From contig PEWV01000074.1 in assembly GCA_002780005.1 (NCBI GenBank), positions 1 through 57,836 on the forward strand: a stretch of 57,836 bases of DNA. Direction: 5' to 3'. A program made the position numbers and the translations under genes. Of the stretch, positions 7,897 through 15,844 are shown in pieces (position 1 is the first letter of the stretch; every line of letters starts with the position of its first letter). The notes beneath the pieces were generated by a model. The model was given only the letters and a program-made list of their open reading frames with translations, ran no database searches and had not been told where the DNA came from. The stretch is from Candidatus Aquitaenariimonas noxiae (GTDB taxonomy: Bacteria > Omnitrophota > Gorgyraeia > Aquitaenariimonadales > Aquitaenariimonadaceae).

Positions 7897-10173
7897 TTAT
7901 GCCTTTTTTTCTATTCTCTTAAAACCTAACCTGCCGTTCTTAGAATAAATAATCGCGCCAAGGATAAGGATGGCGCATATAATTATTGCCGTTATCATCC
8001 CGGGACTTGTGTTTTTATACTGTATAAGAATGGGCGCCGCTAATAACGAGACCAGATTAATGACTTTAATCATGGGATTAAGCGCCGGCCCTGCCGTATC
8101 CTTTAAAGGATCGCCGACGGTATCGCCGACCACCGAGGCCTTATGGCACTCCGAACCTTTACCGCCGTATAATCCGTCTTCGATCGTTTTTTTGGCATTG
8201 TCCCATGCGCCTCCCGCACTTGCCATAAACACAGCTAAAAGCTGACCCGATAAGATCACGCCTGCCAGAAATCCTCCCAACGCCTCGACCCTTAAAACCA
8301 TTCCTATGAGAAGCGGGCTCACCACCGCTATCAATGCCAATCCTACAAGTTCTTTCTGCGCGGCAATCGTGCAAATATCAACGGCATTTTTATAATCAGG
8401 TTTTACTTTGCCCTCCATCAATCCGGGTATGCGGAACTGTCTGCGCACCTCCTCGACTATTAATGAAGCCGCGCGGGCGACCGCAGTTATGGAAAGCGAG
8501 GAAAACAGCCACGGTACAGCTCCCCCTATTAACATTCCTACAAAAACCGTCGGGTCAGAAACCCTGATACCGGTAAATAAAAGCCTTAAGTGCTCAGGGA
8601 CGCCCATCTGGGCCTGGACCCTTGTAATATCCGTCATGAATGCGCCGAACAAAGAAACAGCCGCGATCACTGCCGAACCGATAGCCACACCTTTAGTAAT
8701 GGCCTTGGTCGTGTTCCCGACCGCGTCCAGATCTGCCATGATCTGGCGCGCCTTTGGCTCCATATGAGTCATTTCTCCTATTCCGTTAGCGTTGTCGGAA
8801 ATAGGGCCGAATGAATCCATGGCTACGTTATTTCCTGTCAGGGTCAGCATACCTATGCCTGTCATCGCAACGCCGTATAGAACGTAAACTGCGGGTTGGC
8901 CCCAGTAAATAAGAATTGCCGCTAATATGGTGCCGGCAATAACCATGATCTGCCACACGGAAGACTCGAAACCTATAGCTAAGCCGTGCAACAAGAGCGT
9001 CGCCGCACCAGTTTTGGAGCTTTCAGCAATGCCTTTTACAGGGGCGTTTTCGGTATGGGTAAAATATTTCGTAACCTCATCAATAACGATCGCAAGCACT
9101 ATACCCACAGCAACCGAAAAGAACGCTCTCCACTCGTGCATATAATAATGCGCTAAGAAAAGAAAAGCGACAATGGAAATGCCGGCAGAGGTATAAAAAC
9201 CCTTGTTTATGCTCTTAAAGGCGTCTCCTCTTTCCTCGTCTTTCTTGCCTTTTACTAAATACGTACCGATAATGGAAGAAATAACGCCTATCCCTCGGAT
9301 AAGAAGCGGGAAAATAATCCATTTTAATTCACCTGTCAAAGAAACGAGCGCCAACCCGAGGATAAGAGCAGAGACGATCGTAACTTCATAAGATTCAAAA
9401 ATATCGGCTGCCATACCGGCGCAATCGCCGACATTATCGCCCACCAGATCTGCTACAACAGCCGCGTTTCTAGGGTCATCCTCGGGGATCCCTTTTTCAA
9501 CTTTTCCTACGATATCAGCCCCTACGTCAGCTGCCTTGGTATATATTCCGCCTCCCACCCTCATAAATAAAGCCAAGAGCGTTCCGCCAAAACCAAAACC
9601 TAAAAGCACGTCCGGTGACGCTATACCAAAAATTATAAAAATAGTTGTGCCTCCCAAAAGGCCTAGCCCGTCGGTGAGCATTCCTGTGATCGTCCCGGTC
9701 CTGTAAGCTATCTTCAAAGACTCGGAAAAGCTTCTTCTCGCGGCCGATGCGACGCGAACGTTCCCTTCAACCGCCATACGCATACCGAATTGCCCGACTA
9801 TCAAAGAAAACACAGCGCCCATAACAAAGGCAAGCGCCCGCCCCAACCCTACTACTAGCCTCACCTTATCAAGAGTTAAATTTCTGAAACGGTCAAGCGC
9901 TTCAGGACTAGGCGGAATAATATAAACGGATAAAAAGAGGACTACCGTAAGAATAAAGATCAGCGGCAATATTGTTCTTAATTGCCTTTTTAAATATGCA
10001 TCAGCACCGGTTCGTATGGCATTCCATACCTCTTGCATTTGAGATGTCCCCTTATCATGCCTCAAGATCTGGCTGCGAAGGAGAAGGGCGTAACCAAGGC
10101 CTACAAATGATATAAAAAACACCGACCATATGGCGACAATTTCAAAAAACGACGCGTCAGGCAAACTGAACAT
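7897..10173 (-). CDS. hppA: Membrane H+-translocating pyrophosphatase
   Basis: A 758-residue, about 16-helix integral membrane pyrophosphatase that couples PPi hydrolysis to ion pumping across the inner membrane. The PPi-binding loop DVGADIVGKVE is at 216-226, followed by DDPRNAAVVADLVGDNVGDCAGMAAD, and the C-terminal acidic loop GDTVGDPLKDTAGPALNP is intact. Residues 486-495 read GNTTKAITKG: Lys490 and Thr493 occupy the two positions that separate K+-independent (Lys, Thr) from K+-dependent (Ala, Ala/Gly) enzymes. Known Na+ pumps of the family are K+-dependent, so I infer a proton pump. A promoter of its own is visible upstream, next to diadenylate cyclase. Confidence 0.93.
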   Translation of the reverse strand: MFSLPDASFFEIVAIWSVFFISFVGLGYALLLRSQILRHDKGTSQMQEVWNAIRTGADAYLKRQLRTILPLIFILTVVLFLSVYIIPPSPEALDRFRNLTLDKVRLVVGLGRALAFVMGAVFSLIVGQFGMRMAVEGNVRVASAARRSFSESLKIAYRTGTITGMLTDGLGLLGGTTIFIIFGIASPDVLLGFGFGGTLLALFMRVGGGIYTKAADVGADIVGKVEKGIPEDDPRNAAVVADLVGDNVGDCAGMAADIFESYEVTIVSALILGLALVSLTGELKWIIFPLLIRGIGVISSIIGTYLVKGKKDEERGDAFKSINKGFYTSAGISIVAFLFLAHYYMHEWRAFFSVAVGIVLAIVIDEVTKYFTHTENAPVKGIAESSKTGAATLLLHGLAIGFESSVWQIMVIAGTILAAILIYWGQPAVYVLYGVAMTGIGMLTLTGNNVAMDSFGPISDNANGIGEMTHMEPKARQIMADLDAVGNTTKAITKGVAIGSAVIAAVSLFGAFMTDITRVQAQMGVPEHLRLLFTGIRVSDPTVFVGMLIGGAVPWLFSSLSITAVARAASLIVEEVRRQFRIPGLMEGKVKPDYKNAVDICTIAAQKELVGLALIAVVSPLLIGMVLRVEALGGFLAGVILSGQLLAVFMASAGGAWDNAKKTIEDGLYGGKGSECHKASVVGDTVGDPLKDTAGPALNPMIKVINLVSLLAAPILIQYKNTSPGMITAIIICAILILGAIIYSKNGRLGFKRIEKKA

Positions 10174-10237
10174 CTTTATCTATCCTTTCCTTTTGTTCTC
10201 CGTTTCTTATCTATTTATTCCAGGTAATAATGATATG

Positions 10238-10265
10238 AGTATATATCTTAAATAAATAAATTCAA
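10238..10265 (-). promoter_or_regulatory. Predicted sigma-70 promoter of hppA
   Basis: On the minus strand TTGAAT (10260-10265) and TATACT (10238-10243) are 16 bases apart, between the cdaA stop and the hppA start. The hexamers fit the sigma-70 consensus well, but the region is AT-rich, so chance is possible. Confidence 0.45.
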
Positions 10266-10276
10266 GCAAAATTTCT

Positions 10277-11023
10277 TTATTTTTTTCCCCTCAAGGCCCT
10301 TCCGAGAAGCCTTGATAATTCTTTTTGGGAAGGAGGATTGGATAGCTTTCCGCGGTAGGCCAAACTTATTTCTCCGCGCTCCTCTGAGATCACCAGGGCA
10401 ATAGCGTCGGTTTTTTCCGTCACACCTATCGCCGAGCGGTGGCGCGTACCCAACTGCGCTGGGATCCCCTCATTCGTACTGACCGGGAGGATCGCTTTAA
10501 GCCTTGCTATACGGCCGCGCCTGATGATCACTGCCCCGTCATGAACGTTTGAATTTTTTTCAAAGAGCGCGCTTAAAACCTCTGCCTTTATATCCGAATC
10601 AAAGTTCATACCTCCGGCTAAAATAGAGTTTAAATCGTTTCTTTTTTCAATGACTATCAAAGCACCCACCTTGCGGTTGGAGAGAAACTCGGCCGCTCTA
10701 CATACCTCGACAAGATAAGCCGGTAAAGAGCCGGTGAATAGGTTGCCGTATAAAAACATATTTTTTATGAAAATAAACCCACCAGACAAAAAATCAAAGA
10801 GGATCGCTGTTGCGGCAAAGATAATAATTGAAACTGCCGAATATTGTATCACCTCCGCGGGCATGTCGCTGGGGATTAAAACCAAGGCCAGGAACAGGAA
10901 TAGAAAAAAAGTCAAAAAATTAGAGGTAAATTTCCACCTGGCCAGCTTCTTTCCGCGATACGCGAAGATCAAAGCCACAAAAACAGATAATACGGCAAAC
11001 CATATTAAATGATTGGTGGTCAT
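10277..11023 (-). CDS. cdaA: Diadenylate cyclase, CdaA type
   Basis: A 248-residue protein with three N-terminal membrane helices (about 5-22, 33-50 and 60-80) followed by a DisA_N-type cyclase domain (about 100-240). The catalytic marks DGA (162-164) and RHR (194-196, in GTRHRSAIG) are both present, as in active CdaA. It condenses two ATP into cyclic di-AMP at the inner face of the membrane. c-di-AMP commonly controls K+ uptake, osmotic balance and envelope stress in other bacteria. The usual partners CdaR and GlmM are not next to it; the neighbours are a cupin gene 10 bases upstream and hppA downstream. Confidence 0.92.
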   Translation of the reverse strand: MTTNHLIWFAVLSVFVALIFAYRGKKLARWKFTSNFLTFFLFLFLALVLIPSDMPAEVIQYSAVSIIIFAATAILFDFLSGGFIFIKNMFLYGNLFTGSLPAYLVEVCRAAEFLSNRKVGALIVIEKRNDLNSILAGGMNFDSDIKAEVLSALFEKNSNVHDGAVIIRRGRIARLKAILPVSTNEGIPAQLGTRHRSAIGVTEKTDAIALVISEERGEISLAYRGKLSNPPSQKELSRLLGRALRGKK

Positions 11024-11033
11024 TCTACCCCCC

Positions 11034-11354
11034 CTAAGCCCTTATCATCACTAAAAGCATCTTAAAGCGCTCTTGCGCCTTCAAGGTGTGAGGCTTGTTT
11101 GCCGGCATAATGATCATCTCTCCGGCTTTTAAACGAAAAACCTTACCTGAAACCGTGATCTCTGCCTTGCCGTCCGCAATATAAACAAAGGCGTCGAAGG
11201 GCGCAGTGTGTTCGCTTAAGCCCTGTCCTTTGTCAAAAGCAAATAGTGTTACAGTCCCTTTCTCCTTTTTTATTATTTCCTTACTTACGACCGAACCATC
11301 CTGATAGTCTATTAATCCCGATAGATCCTTTACCTGTCCTATCGATCCTTCCAT
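11034..11354 (-). CDS. Cupin-domain protein
   Basis: A 106-residue single-domain cupin. The beta-barrel core shows G(X)5HXH-like residues (GLSEHTAPFDAFVYIADGKAEI near 50-71) and the second motif GEMIIMPANKPHTL near 82-95. Such small cupins often bind a metal and a small ligand, or act as sensors or isomerases; no specific reaction can be assigned. It is the first gene of a likely two-gene unit with cdaA (10-base gap), just beyond the terminator of the Spy-like gene. Confidence 0.8.
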   Translation of the reverse strand: MEGSIGQVKDLSGLIDYQDGSVVSKEIIKKEKGTVTLFAFDKGQGLSEHTAPFDAFVYIADGKAEITVSGKVFRLKAGEMIIMPANKPHTLKAQERFKMLLVMIRA

Positions 11355-11387
11355 TACAACCCTTTCTTTTTCACCCTATTCTACACA

Positions 11388-11427
11388 AATTAAAAACCCT
11401 CTGCAACATATTTCGTCGCAGAGGGTT
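11388..11427 (-). terminator. Rho-independent terminator after the Spy-like gene
   Basis: On the minus strand AACCCTCTGC (11418-11427) pairs perfectly with GCAGAGGGTT (11395-11404) around a 13-base loop, followed by a T-rich tail. It lies 43 bases past the Spy-like stop codon, so that gene forms its own transcription unit. Confidence 0.85.
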
Positions 11428-11469
11428 CGCAAATCACTTCTGAGCCTTTAACCGCCAGAACCTGATAAA

Positions 11470-11985
11470 TTAATAATCGGCTGACTTTTCGTCGACAGGG
11501 CCGTGCGAGTCTCCACGCTTAAAATGAGGCCTGCCCCTTATGCCTTTTGTCCTGGCATCATGTATTGATTCCAGCCTCTTATACTGATCGGGGGTAAGAA
11601 CCTGCTTCATCAAAAGAATTGATTCAACCCTTTGCCGTAATTGCGTGCTGTTCAGATCTCCGACTTCTGTAACGAGCTTGTTTATCTTGTTCCTGTCAAC
11701 GGTATCGCTTTCCATTTCCTGTTTCAACTTTTCTCTCTTGGTCCGGATCTGCTCTCTTATCTCTTTCGCTTTAGCATTATTAACGTCGAATTGCTCCTTG
11801 ATCTGCTTCTGCTGATCCGGGGTTAGGCCAAGCTCTTTAAATGTCTTGTTCATCTTCGCTTCCTTGTTCACATTCGTTTTTTCCTGTATATCTTCATTAA
11901 GCGGTTGGGCATATGATACCCCACAGATGAACAATAATGATACCACCCCAGATAAAAGCGCGGTCTTTACCAATTTCATATTCAT
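11470..11985 (-). CDS. Spy/CpxP-like periplasmic chaperone
   Basis: A 171-residue exported protein. A Sec signal peptide (cleavage after SYA, about residue 26) is followed by a mostly helical, charged region containing the LTxxQ-type repeat twice: LTPDQQKQIKEQF near 55-67 and LTPDQYKRL near 131-139. Spy and CpxP are ATP-independent periplasmic chaperones or stress sensors; the related ZraP binds metals. The first ATG has an AGGGGG ribosome site at good spacing. An ECF-type promoter (12009-12037) sits upstream and closely matches the one in front of the sigma gene, so it is likely a direct target of that sigma factor. Confidence 0.8.
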   Translation of the reverse strand: MNMKLVKTALLSGVVSLLFICGVSYAQPLNEDIQEKTNVNKEAKMNKTFKELGLTPDQQKQIKEQFDVNNAKAKEIREQIRTKREKLKQEMESDTVDRNKINKLVTEVGDLNSTQLRQRVESILLMKQVLTPDQYKRLESIHDARTKGIRGRPHFKRGDSHGPVDEKSADY

Positions 11986-12008
11986 GTTAATCGCCCCCTT
12001 TCACTATC

Positions 12009-12037
12009 TTAGACAAAGATGCGGCATAAAAAGTTCC
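12009..12037 (-). promoter_or_regulatory. ECF-sigma promoter of the Spy-like gene
   Basis: On the minus strand GGAACTT (12031-12037) and TCTAA (12009-12013) are 17 bases apart. The -35 word is the classic GGAACTT of sigma-E-like ECF factors. The flanks GGAACTTTTTA and TTGTCTAA are shared with the promoter in front of the sigma gene at 13109-13136. Confidence 0.7.
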
Positions 12038-12039
12038 GT

Positions 12040-12534
12040 CTAAAGAAAGTACTCCTCGATTGACGTGCCAAAACTAATATTATCGGAATAAGTTGAAGCA
12101 CCATTATCTAATCGGGAAATGAACTCGGATTGGTCTTCTATATAACTGATGACCTCTGACCTGCTGCCAAAAGGCAGTTTCGAAAATATTACCGCTACAA
12201 AAACCAGCGCTGTGGCCGTGGCAACGACAACAACCGGCCTCCTGAAAGAAAGTACCCCTTGCAAGAAATCCTTTAAATGCACAAATACGTTCGCAGGCCT
12301 GGGTTCTGGCTCTATATCTATTTTTTCTTTTATCCTTTCCCAGAGGTAAGCCGGGGGCTTTAGGATACCTGCATTTTTAAACGGGTCTATCGCCGCGCGC
12401 TTTAAGGTTTCCTCAAAACTTCTGCACTTTTCGCAAACACGTAAATGGTCCTTGACCTCTTTAGCCAAAACTCCTTTGGCCTCGCCGTCGGTATAATCGG
12501 TCAAAAGTAATTCTTGTATCTTTTTACAATTCAT
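12040..12534 (-). CDS. Zinc-finger anti-sigma factor (zf-HC2)
   Basis: A 164-residue membrane-anchored anti-sigma factor. The N-terminal zf-HC2 domain holds an early Cys3, then HLRVCEKC (HxxxCxxC, about 31-38), the zinc-binding anti-sigma motif. A transmembrane segment follows near 95-115 and leaves about 45 residues in the periplasm. Such proteins hold an ECF sigma factor inactive until an envelope signal releases it. Its start lies inside the end of the sigma gene (11-base overlap), the usual arrangement for a sigma/anti-sigma pair. Confidence 0.85.
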   Translation of the reverse strand: MNCKKIQELLLTDYTDGEAKGVLAKEVKDHLRVCEKCRSFEETLKRAAIDPFKNAGILKPPAYLWERIKEKIDIEPEPRPANVFVHLKDFLQGVLSFRRPVVVVATATALVFVAVIFSKLPFGSRSEVISYIEDQSEFISRLDNGASTYSDNISFGTSIEEYFL

Positions 12535-13090
12535 TTTTGACCACCTCTTTTCCCTTGTAAGCCAAAATGGCCTCTCGCGCCCTTTTTAATCTGGTACGCA
12601 CCGTATTAATATTAACCTTCAAAGCCTCTGATATCTCTTTATAGCTCAGGCCTTCGATCTCCCTTAAGATCATACAGGTCCTCTGTTCCAAGTTTAGCAT
12701 ACCCAATAATGAAGTTACAAGCTTTTCATTATCCTCTTTATAGATACTGTCTTCCCTCCCGGAGGGAGCGCCTTCGGTTTCTATAGCTATATCATAATTG
12801 TCTTCTCTTTTACTCATTTCTTTTACTCTTTTGTTGCGTATATTTATCGCGCTATTAACGGTTATCCTGTACACCCATGTTTTAAAAGACGACCGAAATC
12901 CGAAATATTTAAGGTTTTTATACACTTTTAAAAATACGTCCTGAGTGGCTTCTTCGGCGTCCTCTCTGCTGTTCGTTACCCGAAAAGCTACAGTATAAAC
13001 AAATCCCGAAGCGGCGTTATATATCTTTTCGAACGCCTCGGCATTACCCCTGGAAGCCTCTATTATAATATCATCTGATAAGGTATTCAT
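12524..13090 (-). CDS. ECF sigma-70 family RNA polymerase sigma factor
   Basis: A 188-residue sigma factor with region 2 (about 20-90, with REDAEEATQDVFLKVYKNL and FKTWVYRITVNSAIN) and region 4 (about 125-180, LEQRTCMILREIEGLSYKEISEAL then a helix-turn-helix). It lacks regions 1 and 3, as ECF factors do. It directs RNA polymerase to GGAACTT-type promoters. One such promoter lies directly upstream, so it is probably autoregulated, and the linked anti-sigma factor suggests control from the envelope. Confidence 0.9.
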   Translation of the reverse strand: MNTLSDDIIIEASRGNAEAFEKIYNAASGFVYTVAFRVTNSREDAEEATQDVFLKVYKNLKYFGFRSSFKTWVYRITVNSAINIRNKRVKEMSKREDNYDIAIETEGAPSGREDSIYKEDNEKLVTSLLGMLNLEQRTCMILREIEGLSYKEISEALKVNINTVRTRLKRAREAILAYKGKEVVKNEL

Positions 13091-13108
13091 TCCTATAGCT
13101 CCCTTATA

Positions 13109-13136
13109 TTAGACAATAAAACTGGTAAAAAGTTCC
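13109..13136 (-). promoter_or_regulatory. ECF-sigma promoter of the sigma/anti-sigma operon
   Basis: On the minus strand GGAACTT (13130-13136) and TCTAA (13109-13113) are 16 bases apart, 18 bases before the sigma ATG. The motif fits the sigma-E type and is nearly repeated in front of the Spy-like gene, which supports autoregulation. Confidence 0.7.
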
Positions 13137-13144
13137 CTATCCTT

Positions 13145-13660
13145 CTATTTAAAAGCAAACACGCGTTCAATGAATTCTTCTCTTGCGCGCGGATCCTTAA
13201 GCCTGTCATCGCCCTCCGCTGGAAGCGCCGGGAATCGGCGCATGAGCGCGGCAGCGAATATGCCCGGGCTCGTTCCCGCGGGGAAGCAGTCTTTGCCATA
13301 TACAGCGATAGATCTCATCCCGCAGCTCGGCGAATTGCTTTTAAATACAAAACCGGAAAGTCTTGCTTTTCCCAATTCATCCAACTTTTTTTCTGTCCAT
13401 TCTAACATTCGATCAGTATGGTCGATATTTGTCTCTACAGTAATCAGCCTGGGGGATTGAGGCATGCCGACTAAATGCATTACCTCCCTGGGAACGGGCA
13501 GCCCGCATCCGGCTTCGGGGCAAACGCCTATCCACTCTACAGATCGGCCGAGCGTATCTTTTAAATAACGATCCAGCCTGTGACCTCCGTCATAGCGAAC
13601 TTTTTCTCCCAAAAGGCATGAGCTTATGCCGACTTTAATTTTTTTTCGAATTGTCTTCAT
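13145..13660 (-). CDS. DUF523 family protein
   Basis: A 171-residue protein with the DUF523 signatures: GISSCLLGEKVRYDGG near 11-26, CPEAGCGLPVPRE near 47-59, and SNSPSCGMRSIAVY near 108-121. The conserved cysteines suggest a metal or cluster site. In many bacteria DUF523 is fused to a C-terminal DUF1722 (about 310 residues in total); here only the DUF523 half is present. The function is unknown. It does not overlap its neighbours and appears to be a single gene. Confidence 0.85.
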   Translation of the reverse strand: MKTIRKKIKVGISSCLLGEKVRYDGGHRLDRYLKDTLGRSVEWIGVCPEAGCGLPVPREVMHLVGMPQSPRLITVETNIDHTDRMLEWTEKKLDELGKARLSGFVFKSNSPSCGMRSIAVYGKDCFPAGTSPGIFAAALMRRFPALPAEGDDRLKDPRAREEFIERVFAFK

Positions 13661-13733
13661 ATTGATAGGGCCTTTTTTGGATTAAAAGGACTTTTTAAAG
13701 AATGGAAACTTCGGTTTTTGCTTGCTCCCAAGT

Positions 13734-15050
13734 TTAAGAATCGATAAGGCTCACCACGGCCTCTGATAACTTTTTCCTGCGAAATTTACGGGGCACAATC
13801 ATTAGTTTATCGCTTTCTATGATCTCGCCGCCTACGAGAGGGTGCTCCACCTGCTCGGCGCACCATTCGGCGAGCGACGGAATGCGGCTATCCTTAAATT
13901 TACCCTGCCAATCAAAACCTGCCGTAGAAGCGACTGTTGTCATGGGAACGCCGCCCCCCATGATCCATGATGAGCCGTAAGAATGGATATGAGTCGGCAG
14001 GCGGTCGAACTCATCCTCGATCTCGCCTACGAGTTCCTCTATAATATCCTCCAAGGTCACCATTCCCAAGGTAACGCCGTCTTTTGAGACAACTAAAACA
14101 ATGTGAGTTTTTTCCTGTATCATAACCTCAAGAAGGTTGGATAAGGGCATACTTTCATTTACTTTTTTTATAGGCCTTGTTATGCCTCTGATGGTCGGAT
14201 TGGAAGGATTAAGTTTCAACGCCACCATTATATCTTTAAAATTCACATATCCCTCTATAGTCTGCGGGTCTCCTTCCTTAGAGCATACAGGGAACCTGGT
14301 GTGCATATCGAGATGCGCTTTGAGAAAGGCGTCAGTTAGCGTATTTTCTATATATATCATTGAGACATCCTGGGCGGGTATAGCGATATTGCGCACTAAA
14401 AGCGTGGATAAATGCGCGGCCGATAAAACTATCTTTTCTTCTCTAGCGCCCAAGAGCTGCGCGGATCTGGCTAAAGAAACCGCTACTTTGAATTCGTACA
14501 GATCGTGTTTTTTCTCGCTTAAGTTCTTAGGGCTTAACCTGCTTAAAAGTCTTACGATCTTCTTTACAATGGCTTCGATGATCGAGATAACCGGATTTGT
14601 AATATTCGAAAGGAACTTCATGGCCGGGGAAAGCCTTAAGACTATCCATTCCTTATTGTTCAAGGCGATCATTTTAGGGACAAGTTCGGCGAATATCATT
14701 GTCGCTAATGTCAATGGCACTATTAACGTTACAAGCGCTATCGCTTGCGCGACCCCCTTACTAACGGCTATGTAATTTTGGAGATACGGTACGAACACGT
14801 CTCCGACCGCTACGCCTCCGACTGCCGCAGCAAGCGACCCTACCAGGGTAATGCCGAGTTGAATAATAGCGAGGCTCGCCTCTATCCTATCCTTCATAAA
14901 GGCCGCATCAACAGCGCCTTTTTTGTTTTCATTTACCAAAACGGCCAGCCGCGCCCTGGATATCGATGCCAAACCCATCTCGTAGGCCGCGAATATCGCG
15001 TTCAAAGCAAGCATCAGTGCGATAATAAACAATTCGTAACCGAATATCAC
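13734..15050 (-). CDS. CNNM/CorC-type membrane protein (DUF21, CBS pair, CorC_HlyC)
   Basis: A 438-residue protein of the family often called hemolysin III-like, TlyC or CorC. The N-terminal DUF21 membrane domain (about 1-180) has four hydrophobic helices. Two CBS motifs follow (about 205-330, including MVTLEDIIEELVGEIEDEFD), then a CorC_HlyC domain (about 345-430, with WIMGGGVPM). CNNM/CorC relatives export Mg2+ or Co2+ and their CBS pair binds nucleotides. The old name hemolysin is not supported by function here. It lies just downstream of pstB on the same strand. Confidence 0.85.
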   Translation of the reverse strand: MIFGYELFIIALMLALNAIFAAYEMGLASISRARLAVLVNENKKGAVDAAFMKDRIEASLAIIQLGITLVGSLAAAVGGVAVGDVFVPYLQNYIAVSKGVAQAIALVTLIVPLTLATMIFAELVPKMIALNNKEWIVLRLSPAMKFLSNITNPVISIIEAIVKKIVRLLSRLSPKNLSEKKHDLYEFKVAVSLARSAQLLGAREEKIVLSAAHLSTLLVRNIAIPAQDVSMIYIENTLTDAFLKAHLDMHTRFPVCSKEGDPQTIEGYVNFKDIMVALKLNPSNPTIRGITRPIKKVNESMPLSNLLEVMIQEKTHIVLVVSKDGVTLGMVTLEDIIEELVGEIEDEFDRLPTHIHSYGSSWIMGGGVPMTTVASTAGFDWQGKFKDSRIPSLAEWCAEQVEHPLVGGEIIESDKLMIVPRKFRRKKLSEAVVSLIDS

Positions 15051-15074
15051 ATACCACCCCTATTTTTTTTCGCG

Positions 15075-15836
15075 TTAACTTATTATACCCTTTATATATT
15101 CTTTGGTCATTTCTTCTCTTGGATTCTCGAAGACCTCGTTTGCGGGACCGTGTTCAACAAGCTCGCCCATGTAAAGAAAAATAACATAATCGGCAAGCCT
15201 TTTCGCCTGCCTCAATATATGCGTGACCACAATAATAGTATAGTTCTTCTTCAATTCGATAAATTTCTGCTCTATGCGCTGGCTTGATTTTGGATCAAGT
15301 GCTGACGTAGGTTCATCGCCGAGAATGATATCGGGCTCAACGGCAAGGCCTCTGGCCAAACAAAGCCTCTGTTGTTGGCCGACGGAAAGCCTTGACGCCG
15401 GCTCATGCAACCTATCTTTTACCTCTTCCCATAATCCTGATTCTTTAAGATAATGCTCAACCAACACATCCAACTTCTTGGCGTTATGCAAGCCATGTAT
15501 CTTCGGGCCATAGGCGACATTATCGTATATAGACATGGGTAAGGGATACGGCCTCTGCGAAAGGAGCCCCATCTTTTTCCTGATATGCGTGATCTCGAGT
15601 TTCGGATCGAATATATTGCTTCCGTCAACTAAAACCTCTCCCGAGACCTTGACTTCCTCCATTGAATCCACCAGGCGGTTAAATGACTTTAAAAGTGTCG
15701 TCTTGCCGCAACCCGACGGGCCGATGATAACCGTTATCTTTTTGTCAGGGATATCAACGGTTATGTTCTTCAAAGCATGCTCGTTTCCGTAAAAGACATT
15801 CAGGTTTCTTACACTTATATGGGTTTTATGTTTCAT
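15075..15836 (-). CDS. pstB: Phosphate ABC transporter ATPase PstB
   Basis: A 253-residue ABC ATPase that drives high-affinity phosphate uptake. The Walker A is GPSGCGKT (39-46), the Q-loop LLSQRPYPLP (91-100), the signature LSVGQQQRL (150-158), Walker B ILGDEP (171-176), and the H-loop is in VVTHILRQA. The Q-loop with a following Pro-rich stretch is typical of PstB. It is the last gene of pstSCAB and is itself intact, even though pstS and pstA upstream are broken. No phoU follows. Confidence 0.92.
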   Translation of the reverse strand: MKHKTHISVRNLNVFYGNEHALKNITVDIPDKKITVIIGPSGCGKTTLLKSFNRLVDSMEEVKVSGEVLVDGSNIFDPKLEITHIRKKMGLLSQRPYPLPMSIYDNVAYGPKIHGLHNAKKLDVLVEHYLKESGLWEEVKDRLHEPASRLSVGQQQRLCLARGLAVEPDIILGDEPTSALDPKSSQRIEQKFIELKKNYTIIVVTHILRQAKRLADYVIFLYMGELVEHGPANEVFENPREEMTKEYIKGIIS

Positions 15837-15844
15837 CCCTTCTC

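Noticed and set aside
13734-15050. True hemolysin
   Set aside because: The DUF21-CBS-CorC_HlyC layout is that of CNNM/CorC transport-type proteins; the hemolysin name is historical.
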